DNA of 64,000 nt from Pseudopedobacter beijingensis (GTDB taxonomy: Bacteria; Bacteroidota; Bacteroidia; Sphingobacteriales; Sphingobacteriaceae), in NCBI RefSeq assembly GCF_042678145.1, contig NZ_JBHUDG010000050.1:62001-126000 (forward strand). Direction: 5' to 3'. The position numbers and the translations under genes were made by a program. The notes under the pieces are model-generated. The model saw only the letters and a list, made by a program, of their open reading frames with translations. It had not been told where the DNA came from and did not search any database. Each line of letters begins with the position of its first letter. Positions within the stretch are counted from its first letter, which is position 1. Shown here piece by piece: positions 37,043-46,575 of the stretch.

Positions 37043-37667
37043 ACCTTTTGTTGTTGGTGTTGCCGGAGGTAGCGGTTCAGGAAAGACATTTTTTCTGAAC
37101 TGCTTCTTAAACCATTTTTCTCCTGAAGAAGTTTGCCTGATATCGCAAGACGATTATTATTTTAGAGTAGGTGCAAATATGACTGCAGAAGAAAACAAAC
37201 TGTATAATTTTGACCTTCCATCCTGCATTGATATCAAGAAATTTGAAACAGATATTCGTAAACTGATGAATTACGAAACTGTTTATATGGAAGAATACAC
37301 CTTTAATAACAGCAATTGGAAACCTAAAATACTGGAAAACAGACCCGCCCCCATTTTAATTATCGAAGGATTGTTTATTTACCATTATCAGGCAATCAAT
37401 GATTTGTTTGACTATAAAATTTTTATAGATGCGCAAACAGAAATTGCTCTGGAAAGACGTCTTAATCGTGATTTAATAGAAAGAGGATATTCAGAAGAGG
37501 ATATACTTTATAAATGGTACAATCATGTACTGCCCTCTTATAACGAATATCTTTTACCACATAAAAACAACAGTAACATCATTATAGATAATTCAGTAAA
37601 CAAAATAGAAAACATACTAAAAATCACCGAAGAAGTATCTGTTCAGATCAAAGAAAGGCTAAAATAA
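37032..37667 (+). CDS. udk: Uridine kinase
   Basis: This 211-residue cytosolic kinase phosphorylates uridine/cytidine in pyrimidine salvage. Walker A is GGSGSGKTFF (14-23), followed by SQDDYYF; ILIIEGLF is Walker B-like. It begins inside the end of the LysM gene. Length fits Udk; a PRK-like P-loop kinase of different substrate cannot be excluded. Confidence 0.85.
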   Translation: MTDKPFVVGVAGGSGSGKTFFLNCFLNHFSPEEVCLISQDDYYFRVGANMTAEENKLYNFDLPSCIDIKKFETDIRKLMNYETVYMEEYTFNNSNWKPKILENRPAPILIIEGLFIYHYQAINDLFDYKIFIDAQTEIALERRLNRDLIERGYSEEDILYKWYNHVLPSYNEYLLPHKNNSNIIIDNSVNKIENILKITEEVSVQIKERLK

Positions 37668-37708
37668 AGTAAGTTTTATTTACCGCTTTTTCCACCTTCC
37701 CATCCAGC

Positions 37709-37738
37709 TTGAAACTTTCGTAAAAAACTGCACCTTTG
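37709..37738 (+). promoter_or_regulatory. Candidate promoter of DUF4180 gene
   Basis: A TTG at 37709-37711 is followed after 19 bp by CACCTTTG, one mismatch from TAnnTTTG. The start codon is only 4 bp downstream, so the mRNA would be nearly leaderless. Confidence 0.45.
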
Positions 37739-37742
37739 TAAT

Positions 37743-38105
37743 ATGAAAACAGAGGTTATAGATACTGGAAAAATCAGAGTACTTGATATTAAAGCAGATA
37801 ATGGCATTGTATTAAAAAGCGCAGAAGATGCATTGGATATTCTTGCAAATGCCGGATATGGCTACGAAATCAATAAAATTATTATCAGAAGAGAAAACAT
37901 TATTCCTGATTTTTTTGATCTCAAAACTAAAATAGCAGGTGATATACTCCAAAAGTTTTCAACCTACAATGGCTATCTCGCTATTATTGGAGATTTTGCT
38001 GATATCCAGAGTAAAAGCTTACACGATTTTATAAGAGAAAGTAACAAACAAGGCAGAATTTTATTTAAGCCTACTATTACAGAAGCTTTAGAAATATTTG
38101 GTTAA
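37743..38105 (+). CDS. DUF4180 protein
   Basis: The 120-residue protein matches DUF4180 (ADNGIVLKSAEDALDILANAGY; ENIIPDFFDLKTKIAGDILQKF). The family has an alpha/beta fold and no established function. It is a short single gene after the udk run. Confidence 0.8.
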   Translation: MKTEVIDTGKIRVLDIKADNGIVLKSAEDALDILANAGYGYEINKIIIRRENIIPDFFDLKTKIAGDILQKFSTYNGYLAIIGDFADIQSKSLHDFIRESNKQGRILFKPTITEALEIFG

Positions 38106-38234
38106 TAAGGCTTATGATTAGTTAAACATCCCCCTAAAAACACCTCTCTAAAAAGATGTTACATTCATAAATCCTATTGCACATCGTCCTGTCAGAGACG
38201 ATGTTAAAAAAGGAACCAATACCTTTCTGAGAAT

Positions 38235-39476
38235 TTATTTAGACTCTTTAGATTCTTTATTTACGTTCTTTTTCTTTTTAAATTTAGGATTGGGCTTAAA
38301 CTTCTTTTTAGGCTTTTTCTTTCGTTGCTCTGGCTGATATTTAGGAGCCTCTCCCAACTCTTCAGGAAGCGGTTGTTTTTCTATCTCATAACCAATTAAT
38401 TCCTCTATCCTATGAAATTTAAACTGGTCTTTATCATTAATAAACGTTATAGCTACACCTGTATTGGCAGCGCGGGCAGTCCGTCCTATACGATGCACAT
38501 AATCTTCTGGATCAGGTGGTACATCAAAATTAACAACCAAATCTATCCCCTCTACATCTATACCTCTGGAAATTACATCTGTGCCCACTAAAACAGGAAG
38601 ATTTTTCCCTTTAAAACGGGACATAATTTCTTCGCGTTGCGACTGGTCAAGATCAGAATGAAAAGCTTCTGATTTAATACTCAACCGACGCAGCTCTTGG
38701 TTTAATTTCTTTACCAGTTCTTTTTTAGAAGCAAATACAATTATACTTTTATATTCTCCGTTAGATAAAATCCCCTTTAACAGTTCTACTTTCTGGGTAT
38801 CATAAGCCACATAAGCTTGCTGCTTAATCCCTTCTGAAGGTTTAGAAATAGCTATATTTATTTCCTGCGGACTGCGTAATATCTTTTTGGCTAATCCTCT
38901 TATTTTAGGAGGCATAGTAGCCGAAAATAAAAGGTTCTGCCGTTTTTGAGGTAAATAGCTAATGATTTTAAGGATATCTTCATAAAAACCCATATCCAGC
39001 ATCCTATCAGCCTCGTCCAAAACCAAATGTTTTAATTTGGAAAAGTTTACTTTCCCAGAAGCAAGATGTGCAATTAAACGTCCGGGTGTTGCCACTATAA
39101 GGTTTACCCCATCACGTAACGAACGTTTTTGCTGTTCATAATCAATTCCATCTCCACCACCATAAACAGCTATAGAAGTTGCTCCGGTAAAATATCCCAG
39201 TCCCATAATTTGCTGGTCTATCTGCAAAGCAAGCTCTCTTGTTGGCACCAAAATAACAGTATCTATATGATCATTTTTGGACTTAGCCAGTTTATCTAAA
39301 ATAGGCAAAAGATACGAAGCTGTTTTTCCCGTTCCGGTTTGTGCACAAGCTATAATATCCCTGTTTTTTAATATAACGGGAATGGCATTTTCCTGGATAG
39401 GCGTAGCATCAGTAAATCCCATACTATCAAGACCTTCCTGCAATTCGCCCACAAAGTTAAATTCTTCGAACTTCAA
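38235..39476 (-). CDS. DEAD-box RNA helicase, RhlE-like
   Basis: The 413-residue helicase has all core motifs: Q motif TPIQENAIP, I AQTGTGKT, II DEAD, III SAT and VI HRIGRTAR. The C-terminal tail (~50 residues) is Lys-rich (KKKPKKKFKPNPKFKKKK), as in RhlE-type proteins that bind RNA during ribosome assembly or decay. It converges with the DUF4180 gene. Confidence 0.93.
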   Translation of the reverse strand: MKFEEFNFVGELQEGLDSMGFTDATPIQENAIPVILKNRDIIACAQTGTGKTASYLLPILDKLAKSKNDHIDTVILVPTRELALQIDQQIMGLGYFTGATSIAVYGGGDGIDYEQQKRSLRDGVNLIVATPGRLIAHLASGKVNFSKLKHLVLDEADRMLDMGFYEDILKIISYLPQKRQNLLFSATMPPKIRGLAKKILRSPQEINIAISKPSEGIKQQAYVAYDTQKVELLKGILSNGEYKSIIVFASKKELVKKLNQELRRLSIKSEAFHSDLDQSQREEIMSRFKGKNLPVLVGTDVISRGIDVEGIDLVVNFDVPPDPEDYVHRIGRTARAANTGVAITFINDKDQFKFHRIEELIGYEIEKQPLPEELGEAPKYQPEQRKKKPKKKFKPNPKFKKKKNVNKESKESK

Positions 39477-40008
39477 TATATAAAGTGTTAAACTACGTAA
39501 AAGTATATATTTCTTTAATATTATTTGCTTTAGTTAAGATAAAATGAGATTAAGTTGAGTTATATATAACATTTTTTACATGAGGAGTTATTGATAGCTA
39601 ATATAATCTTCTTAGATGTCCGCTTACACCTCTCCCTCATTTTTCCTTCATTTTGCTTAGACTACTCCTTACCATCTCCCTTACTGCACCTACGGTTTTC
39701 CTACGTTTCTCTTACGATTCTCTTACGTTTTTCTTACGTGGCTCTTACGGCTCTCTTACGTCGCTCTTACGTAGAGTAAAATAAATGCAGGAAAAATGTA
39801 AGAAAATAGACGAACCTGTTCAGGTGTTGGTTATAAGCTATTATAGTAATCTCTTATAAAAAGGCGAGTAAATCATCAGAACTCTATATGGTTATTATAA
39901 CCTCGGCAATATCTCTAAAAAGAGTCCTCCTCTTATTAAAGCAAGCGGTAAAATGATGAACTTATATTATGAATGGGAAACAGTAAACTTAAAACAAAGC
40001 GCTATAGA
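39477..40008. other. Intergenic gap with an 11-bp array
   Basis: The 532-bp gap between the RecQ stop and the DEAD helicase start has the 11-bp array in its middle. The remaining DNA is AT-rich; at its right end, upstream of RecQ's stop, I see no gene or hairpin to report. Confidence 0.6.
39669..39776. repeat. 11-bp-period array, core TACG
   Basis: TACG occurs at 39691, 39702, 39713, 39724, 39735, 39746, 39757 and 39768, exactly 11 bp apart. Degenerate units (tacc at 39670, tact at 39682) precede them. On the minus strand the unit reads CGTAAG plus five variable bases. The array lies between two same-strand genes, as does the one at 8550-8721. Confidence 0.9.
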
Positions 40009-41895
40009 CTAATATAAATGATATAAATCATCTGATAATTTTATTTCTCCTGCATCCATCAAAGACCGTATAACCTCCATTCGTAACTGCTCTGTTCCTA
40101 TAGCAGAAGAACTTAACAGTTCTTTTAATCCCAATGCCCCAGAAGCCAATATTTCCATAAAATGTTTGGTTAACTCTTCTTTATGCTGTGTTTTTTTTCT
40201 TTTATCTATGCACACATCACAAATACCACAATCTTTCAAATCTTTTTCATCAAAATAACTAAGCAACAATTTACTGCGGCATTCGTTTTCAGAAACATAT
40301 TTGAGCATCGCATTCATTTTGTTTTGGTAAACAGACTTGCGTTCGTTATAAAATGCAGCATCTATATAAATATTCTCGCTCTCGTAACGAGGTTGCAAAA
40401 AGGTAATCAAAGGATCTCTGGTTTTCTCTATAAAGGAAATGACCTCCAGCTTATGTAATTCCTGCAACATACGGCTTACTTCAGTATAGGATAAACCTGC
40501 TTTTTTTGCTATATCCGATTCATTTATGGCTATAAACCTATCGAATGCACCGCCATAAGTTCTTAAAATGGTTTTAATAAAACGGTCAAACTTGATGTTC
40601 TCAACCTGAAATTTATAGATATCCTCTCCTCCCATCAAAAACTGCAATCTTGATGGTAAAAGCGCATTTTCACTCAAAGCGAGATACTCGTTATTTTCCA
40701 GTGTTTTTATAGCAGAAATGGTACTTAAAACATCCAGCTTAAACCTCGAGCAAAAATCTCCTATATTAAAATTATAAAAAACACCTTCTCCAGCACCATA
40801 AGGAACCTGTAAATAATTACATAGGCAATGGTAAATCCTTTTTATTTCAGGAATAGCTGGAAAGTTGAGTACAAATCTTTTCTTAAAAGACAGGCCATCC
40901 ATCTCGTTATAAAAAAGAACTGCAAAAGCCTTTTCTTCATCCCTTCCGGCTCTCCCCGCCTCCTGATAATAGGCTTCAGGACTTTCCGGAATTTCGTAAT
41001 GAACAACCAAACGCACATCAGGTTTATCTATCCCCATCCCAAAAGCGTTAGTAGCCACTATTATGCGATATTCATTATCTATCCATTTCTTTTGTGTTAT
41101 TGTTCTGGCTTCGCCCTCCAATCCCGCATGATAATAACTGGCAGATATGCCATATTGATTCAGAAATTTTGATAACTCAAAAGTATCTTTTCTGGTACGC
41201 ACATAAACTATTCCGCTACCTTTTACATTAGTACATACCTGTACCAGCTTTTGTAGTTTATTCTCCAGATGCAGCACACTGTACGAAAGATTTTTCCGCT
41301 CAAAACTTTTCCTAAATAACCTCGGCTCCTTAAAAGCCAGCTTTTCCATAATATCCAGCTGTACTTTATGAGTTGCAGATGCTGTTAATGCCAATACCGG
41401 TACCTGAGGGTGAAACTCCCTGAGCCTGGCTATATGAAGATAAGAAGGCCTGAAATCATAACCCCACTGCGAAATACAATGCGACTCATCTACCGCCAGT
41501 AAATTAACCTTCATGTATTTAATACGTTCGCGCACCAAATCAGTCATCAATCTTTCTGGAGAGATATACAAAAATTTCACTTTACCATAAATGCAATTAT
41601 CCAGCGTAATATCTATTTCCCTTTTACCCATGCCCGATATAATCGCCAGTGCCTCTATTCCTCTTTTCTGCAGGTTTTGTACCTGATCTTTCATCAACGC
41701 TATAAGAGGCGAGATAACTATGCATATCCCTTCCTTAGCCATTGCAGGCACCTGAAAGCAGATAGATTTGCCACCACCAGTAGGTAAAAGAGCCAAAGTA
41801 TCATAATTCTCCATTACAGACGTTATAATATCTTCCTGCAACGGTCTAAACTGATCGTAGCCCCAATATTGCTTTAAAATTTGATGTATGGACAT
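40009..41895 (-). CDS. recQ: RecQ-type DNA helicase without HRDC domain
   Basis: The 628-residue reading starts at ATG 41895 (MSIHQILKQYWGYDQFRP). Helicase motifs include TGGGKS (Walker A), DESH with the ISQWGYDFRPSYL aromatic-rich loop, and QEAGRAGRDEE. A zinc cluster (CRSKLLLSYF..CGICDVC) and a winged-helix end follow; no HRDC domain is visible. RecQ unwinds forked DNA in repair. The promoter box TAGCTTTG (41912-41905) with TTG 17 bp upstream sits just before the start. Confidence 0.88.
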   Translation of the reverse strand: MSIHQILKQYWGYDQFRPLQEDIITSVMENYDTLALLPTGGGKSICFQVPAMAKEGICIVISPLIALMKDQVQNLQKRGIEALAIISGMGKREIDITLDNCIYGKVKFLYISPERLMTDLVRERIKYMKVNLLAVDESHCISQWGYDFRPSYLHIARLREFHPQVPVLALTASATHKVQLDIMEKLAFKEPRLFRKSFERKNLSYSVLHLENKLQKLVQVCTNVKGSGIVYVRTRKDTFELSKFLNQYGISASYYHAGLEGEARTITQKKWIDNEYRIIVATNAFGMGIDKPDVRLVVHYEIPESPEAYYQEAGRAGRDEEKAFAVLFYNEMDGLSFKKRFVLNFPAIPEIKRIYHCLCNYLQVPYGAGEGVFYNFNIGDFCSRFKLDVLSTISAIKTLENNEYLALSENALLPSRLQFLMGGEDIYKFQVENIKFDRFIKTILRTYGGAFDRFIAINESDIAKKAGLSYTEVSRMLQELHKLEVISFIEKTRDPLITFLQPRYESENIYIDAAFYNERKSVYQNKMNAMLKYVSENECRSKLLLSYFDEKDLKDCGICDVCIDKRKKTQHKEELTKHFMEILASGALGLKELLSSSAIGTEQLRMEVIRSLMDAGEIKLSDDLYHLY

Positions 41896-41904
41896 AGTAT
41901 CTCT

Positions 41905-41933
41905 CAAAGCTATAAAATTTATTAAATTGCAAC
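41905..41933 (-). promoter_or_regulatory. Promoter of recQ
   Basis: On the minus strand a TTG (41933-41930 region) is followed after 17 bp by TAGCTTTG (41912-41905), matching the Bacteroidota housekeeping promoter. The distance to the ATG is about 9 bp. Confidence 0.6.
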
Positions 41934-41953
41934 CTTTATTTGTAAGATACAAC

Positions 41954-44900
41954 ATGAATATTTTTCTTAGACCTCTGCTTTTAATATTCCTGTCCTCAGG
42001 TGCTTTTGCTCAATGGAATGTAGAAAAACCATCAGGACCAAATAAAACAGTAAATTTTTCTACTGATGAAGGGACCTGGATGAATCTGGATGTAAGTCCT
42101 GATGGAAAATTCATTGTTTTTGATCTTCTAGGAGATATCTATAAAATGCCTATAACGGGCGGCGATGCAGAATTATTAGCCGGTGGCATGGCATGGGAAG
42201 TGCAACCTCGTTTTTCTCCTGATGGAAAGTTAATTTCCTATACCAGTGATAAAGACGGTGCCGACAATATATGGGTTATGAATGCGGATGGTTCTGGTAA
42301 ACGCGCCATTACTAAAGAAAATTTCAGGTTATTGAATAATGCTGTTTGGACACCCGATGGCCAGTACCTGATTGCCAGAAAACATTTTACAGGGCATCGT
42401 TCTTTAGGAGCCGGAGAATTATGGATGTACCATATTTCCGGAGGGTTTGAAGGTGTACAACTTACAAAAAGAAAAAACGACCAACAAGATCTAGGAGAAC
42501 CTTTTGTAGCCAAAAACGGCAAAGAGGTATATTTTAGTGAAGATGTAAGCGCTGGTCCTTATTTTCAGTATAACAAAGACCCTAACGGAGAAATCTATCA
42601 GATAAAAAAGCTAAATCTGGAAGATAATTCTATTGAAGTAGTTGCAGGAGGAAGCGGCGGAGCGGTTCGTCCTCAGGTTTCACCCGATGGAAAACTGCTG
42701 GCCTATGTCAAAAGAATAAGATTAAAATCGAGCCTTATTGTACAAAATCTGGAAACAGCCGAAGAATTTGTTTTGTATGATGATCTTTCCCGTGATCAGC
42801 AAGAAACCTGGGCAATCTTTGGTGTATATCCTAACTTTAACTGGTTACCTGACAATAAAACCATTGTATTTTATTCGAAAGGAAAAATCTATAAAATAGA
42901 TATACAAATGCAGATGCCACAGGAAATTCCCTTCAAGGCTAATGTTAAACAAACCATAACAGATGCACTGCGTTTTAACCAGCAGGTATTTGGTAATGAG
43001 TTTGATGCTAAAATGATCAGGCAATTGGTAACATCTCCAGATCAGAAAAAAATTGCTTTCAATGCTGCAGGTTATATTTATGTAAAAAACCTGCCCGATG
43101 GTAAACCCGAACGTCTGACAACTGAAACCGACTGGGAATTTGACCCTTGCTTTAGTCCTGATGGAAATAGTATTGTATTTACGACCTGGAATGACGAATT
43201 AAAAGGATCTGTGGTTAAGATAGACCTTATCAGCAAAAAAATTGATAAACTAACTCCTCAAGGTGGTTTTTATTACACTCCTGTATTTAATAATAAAGGC
43301 GACCAGATTGTATATCGTAAAGGTACAGGTAATGATGTTTTGGGCTTTACTTTTTCTAAAAACCCCGGTATCTACATTATTCCCTCTGCCGGAGGCGACC
43401 CCAAACTAATTAGCAAAGAAGGAATTAAACCCCAGTTTAACAAGGCTGATAATCGTATATTTTATCAAACCTCTTTAGAAGGAGATAAAGTCTTAAAAAG
43501 TTGTGATTTAAGTGGGGGAAACATCAAAAACCATTACAGATCTAAGTACGGTACAGATTTCATTTTGAGTCCGGACAATAAATGGCTGGCTTTTAATGAG
43601 CTTTATAATATATACCTTACTCCTTTTTCCTCTAACTCCAATAACCAGGAACTATCTTCGTCCAGCAAAGCATTCCCTATTAGAAAAATAACCAGAGATG
43701 CTGGAAATTATATTCACTGGAACAAAGACAGTAAAGCCCTGCATTGGACACTAGGTTCTAAATACTTTACCAAAGAAGTAAGAGATGCTTTCAATTTCGC
43801 AGATAATTCCAAAGAAAAATCTGCCTCGGACACCGTAGGATTAGAAATTGGACTTCGCTTAAAGTCTGATTTCCCAGAAGGCAAAATAGCCCTTAAAGGA
43901 GCCACCATAGTGACCATGAAAGGTGATGAGATTATTGAAAATGGAACTATCCTTATAGAAAGGAACAAAATTATTGCTATCGGAAAAGATGCAGAAATAC
44001 AAATTCCAGAAGATGCCGTTGTTTTTCCCTGCTATGGTAAAACAATTCTACCCGGATTTATTGATGTACATGCACATTTAAGAACAAGTCCTGACGGTAT
44101 TACACCGCAGCAGGATTGGTCGTATTATGCTAATCTGGCTTACGGAGTAACTACAGCACATGATCCGTCCAGCAATACAGAAATGGCTTTTAGCCAATCA
44201 GAGATGATTAAAGCAGGCAGATTAGTTGGCCCAAGAGTTTACTCGACCGGAACCATATTATACGGTGCTGATGGGGATTTTAAATCCGTAATTAACAACC
44301 TGGACGATGCACGTTCTCATCTTAGAAGAATGCAGGCAGTGGGTGCTTTCTCCATAAAGTCGTATAACCAACCTCGCAGAGAGCAAAGACAGCAAATTAT
44401 TCAGGCTGCAAGAGAGCTAAAAATGTTGGTAATGCCAGAAGGTGGTTCTACCTTTTTCACTAATATGAATATGATAGCTGATGGCCATACCGGAATAGAA
44501 CATAACATTCCCGTAGTACCCGTCTATAAAGATGTAGCCCAATTCTGGAATGGAAGTAAAACGGGATATACACCAACACTTATCGTTTCCTATGGTAGTC
44601 AGTTCGGAGAAAACTATTGGTACGACAGAACCAATGTATGGGAAAATCAAAAGCTATTGAACTTTACACCCCGTAATATTATTGATATGAGGGCCAGAAG
44701 AAGAACCACTTCTGAATATCGTGATTATGGTCATATTGATGTATCACACGCCGTAAATTATATAGCCGATGGTGGAACCAAAGTTAACCTGGGTTCACAT
44801 GGTCAACTACAAGGATTAGGAGCCCATTGGGAGCTTTGGATGTTGGGACAAGGGCGTATGAAACCACACGATATTTTAAAAGTGGCAACTATAAACGGTG

Positions 44901-45184
44901 CTGAATATCTGGGGATGGATAAAGAAATTGGTTCGCTTGAAAAAGGTAAACTTGCGGACTTAATTGTACTTAATGAAGACCCTTTACAAGACATCAGAAA
45001 TACAGAAGACATTAAGTATGTAATGGTAAACGGTAGAATATATGATGCGGAGTCTATGAACGAGCTGGGCAATCAAACAAAACCTGCAGGTAAATTCTGG
45101 TGGCAATATAATAATGCTGAAAATTATCTTGATAATAATCAGAATACAGAAACCTGGACTTTTACCACTCCTGATTGTGATTAA
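41954..45184 (+). CDS. Secreted PD40-propeller amidohydrolase
   Basis: The 1076-residue reading begins at ATG 41954, whose signal peptide ends at GAFAQ; an upstream ATG would spoil it. The N-terminal two-thirds are PD40/TolB-like propeller repeats (VSPDGKFIVFDLLGDIYKMP and many more). The C-terminal third is a TIM-barrel amidohydrolase with HAHL at ~705, a His in GIEHNIPV, and the end GSLEKGKLADLIVLNEDPL. The fusion is known in Bacteroidota and is thought to act on peptides; its substrate is unknown. Confidence 0.85.
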   Translation: MNIFLRPLLLIFLSSGAFAQWNVEKPSGPNKTVNFSTDEGTWMNLDVSPDGKFIVFDLLGDIYKMPITGGDAELLAGGMAWEVQPRFSPDGKLISYTSDKDGADNIWVMNADGSGKRAITKENFRLLNNAVWTPDGQYLIARKHFTGHRSLGAGELWMYHISGGFEGVQLTKRKNDQQDLGEPFVAKNGKEVYFSEDVSAGPYFQYNKDPNGEIYQIKKLNLEDNSIEVVAGGSGGAVRPQVSPDGKLLAYVKRIRLKSSLIVQNLETAEEFVLYDDLSRDQQETWAIFGVYPNFNWLPDNKTIVFYSKGKIYKIDIQMQMPQEIPFKANVKQTITDALRFNQQVFGNEFDAKMIRQLVTSPDQKKIAFNAAGYIYVKNLPDGKPERLTTETDWEFDPCFSPDGNSIVFTTWNDELKGSVVKIDLISKKIDKLTPQGGFYYTPVFNNKGDQIVYRKGTGNDVLGFTFSKNPGIYIIPSAGGDPKLISKEGIKPQFNKADNRIFYQTSLEGDKVLKSCDLSGGNIKNHYRSKYGTDFILSPDNKWLAFNELYNIYLTPFSSNSNNQELSSSSKAFPIRKITRDAGNYIHWNKDSKALHWTLGSKYFTKEVRDAFNFADNSKEKSASDTVGLEIGLRLKSDFPEGKIALKGATIVTMKGDEIIENGTILIERNKIIAIGKDAEIQIPEDAVVFPCYGKTILPGFIDVHAHLRTSPDGITPQQDWSYYANLAYGVTTAHDPSSNTEMAFSQSEMIKAGRLVGPRVYSTGTILYGADGDFKSVINNLDDARSHLRRMQAVGAFSIKSYNQPRREQRQQIIQAARELKMLVMPEGGSTFFTNMNMIADGHTGIEHNIPVVPVYKDVAQFWNGSKTGYTPTLIVSYGSQFGENYWYDRTNVWENQKLLNFTPRNIIDMRARRRTTSEYRDYGHIDVSHAVNYIADGGTKVNLGSHGQLQGLGAHWELWMLGQGRMKPHDILKVATINGAEYLGMDKEIGSLEKGKLADLIVLNEDPLQDIRNTEDIKYVMVNGRIYDAESMNELGNQTKPAGKFWWQYNNAENYLDNNQNTETWTFTTPDCD

Positions 45185-45206
45185 TGTAAAAGCTGTATTA
45201 TATTTG
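45175..45206 (+). promoter_or_regulatory. Promoter of gtrA-like gene
   Basis: A TTG (45175-45177) and the box TATATTTG (45199-45206) are 21 bp apart; the start codon follows at 45221. The TTG lies within the last codons of the amidohydrolase gene. Confidence 0.55.
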
Positions 45207-45220
45207 TTGTTTACCAGAAA

Positions 45221-45733
45221 ATGCTAAAGAAACTACACCTTTCCTTCAGGTCTATTATAATAGCTATCATTGATAGCTTTTACCCTCTTTTTAAAGGGAT
45301 AATGCCGTTACAAACTTATCGTTACGCTGCCTGTGGTGGTGGAAATCAGGTATTGAATATCCTGGTTTATTTTGTTTCCTACAATTTTGTACTGAAGAAA
45401 CAGGTATTACATTTACCACATATAGCCATCAGTCCGCATATAGCCGCTTGGCTAATAGCTTTTTTTGTGACATTCCCTATAGGTTTCTATCTCAATTTTG
45501 CAGTAGTTTTCAATGGTTCGTACTTAAAAAAGCGCATCCAGCTTTTTAGGTATTTTACCGTTGTTGTCATCTGCATTCTTTTAAATTACGTATTCATGAA
45601 ACTGTTTGTAGAGCAATTTAACTGGTATCCTACAATTTCTTTTATTGCTACCAATGTATTGGTAACCGTATTTAGTTATTTAACACAAAGAAATTTCTCT
45701 TTTAAACAAAAGAAAATCGAAAATACTATTTAA
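45221..45733 (+). CDS. GtrA-family membrane protein
   Basis: This 170-residue protein has four membrane helices and the GtrA/DPMS-like pattern RYAACGGGNQVLNILVYF. The family moves or holds polyprenyl-linked sugars in the inner membrane. It follows the amidohydrolase gene by 36 bp but has its own promoter. Confidence 0.8.
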   Translation: MLKKLHLSFRSIIIAIIDSFYPLFKGIMPLQTYRYAACGGGNQVLNILVYFVSYNFVLKKQVLHLPHIAISPHIAAWLIAFFVTFPIGFYLNFAVVFNGSYLKKRIQLFRYFTVVVICILLNYVFMKLFVEQFNWYPTISFIATNVLVTVFSYLTQRNFSFKQKKIENTI

Positions 45734-45776
45734 ATAAACACTGTTGAGCTCAGTTTAAAAAGACGCTGCTTTATTT

Positions 45777-45881
45777 TTACAGGTAACCTTTGAGTACATA
45801 AAAAAACAGGTAACCTATTACCAAAAATGAGATTAAAAATATAGCAATAATTCTAAGAAGCTTTTTCTCGTCCGGTTTCAT
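45777..45881 (-). CDS. 34-residue single-pass membrane peptide
   Basis: A small ORF not visible at usual length cut-offs begins ATG 45881 and ends 45777. It has a charged start (MKPDEKKLLR), a ~20-residue hydrophobic helix (IIAIFLISFLVIGYLFFYVL) and a short KGYL tail. It starts 24 bp after the gluconokinase stop on the same strand, so it could be its operon partner. The composition is typical of small membrane proteins; conservation is untested. Confidence 0.45.
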   Translation of the reverse strand: MKPDEKKLLRIIAIFLISFLVIGYLFFYVLKGYL

Positions 45882-45905
45882 GTGGCAAAAGTAGTATAAA
45901 TTATA

Positions 45906-46394
45906 TCATTTATGCTCTAAAGCCATCTCTATATGAACTATCTGCTGTCCCGTTGTCCACTCGGCATGCACCATTATTCCATAATCAGGTATTTCCAAAG
46001 TTTTTAACTGAGAAACCAACAAATCAGGATTAAAAAAATGCCCTCTTCTACTGCCTAGTCTTTCTTTTAAAGTTTTAAAATCTGCTATTATAAAAATCCA
46101 GTTCACAGACAATTGTTCCTTTCCAGCTAAAATTCTCCTGTAACTCTCTTTCAAGGCAGAACAAGCCAAAACAGCCCCTCCATTACTTTCCCATTCCTTT
46201 AAATGTAGATGAAGATTCTTAAGCCACGGAAGCCTATCGGCATCATTCAACGCTACACCCGAACGCATTTTTTGGATATTTTGTTCCGGATGGTAATCAT
46301 CTCCATCATAAAATGGTAATGACAGTTTTTTTGCCAATTGCTTACCCAAAGTTGTCTTGCCAACCCCTGATACCCCAGCTATTACGTAAACCAT
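45906..46394 (-). CDS. gntK: Gluconokinase
   Basis: The 162-residue GntK-type kinase makes 6-phosphogluconate. P-loop GVSGVGKTTL (8-17) and the substrate stretch YDGDDYHPEQNIQKMRSGVALNDADRLPWL are diagnostic. It is not linked to the uronate cluster. The 34-residue membrane peptide lies just downstream. Confidence 0.9.
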   Translation of the reverse strand: MVYVIAGVSGVGKTTLGKQLAKKLSLPFYDGDDYHPEQNIQKMRSGVALNDADRLPWLKNLHLHLKEWESNGGAVLACSALKESYRRILAGKEQLSVNWIFIIADFKTLKERLGSRRGHFFNPDLLVSQLKTLEIPDYGIMVHAEWTTGQQIVHIEMALEHK

Positions 46395-46549
46395 TTTTTG
46401 CTTGCACTATTTTATAACTGCAATATAATTCTCGTCGTCTCTAACTCAAAAGTATTTTATACTTTATTTACCATAATATAATTACTCCTCTCATAAACTA
46501 ATAAAAATATTTTATATCACATTCTTGTTTTATTCATTCAAATAAATTT

Positions 46550-46566
46550 ACTTTGCATTTCAAAGT
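46550..46566. promoter_or_regulatory. Candidate operator ACTTTGN5CAAAGT, site 1
   Basis: ACTTTGCATTTCAAAGT is a 6-5-6 inverted repeat 10 bp before the start of the 46576 gene. The same pattern occurs at 47518-47534 before creD. Confidence 0.6.
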
Positions 46567-46575
46567 TCTTTTAAT

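Noticed and set aside
38181..38204. Hairpin acatcgtc/gacgatgt as terminator
   Set aside because: No T-run follows on either strand, so it is only a palindrome between convergent genes.
39591..39779. Open frame across the TACG array
   Set aside because: It is low-complexity repeat DNA with no protein pattern.
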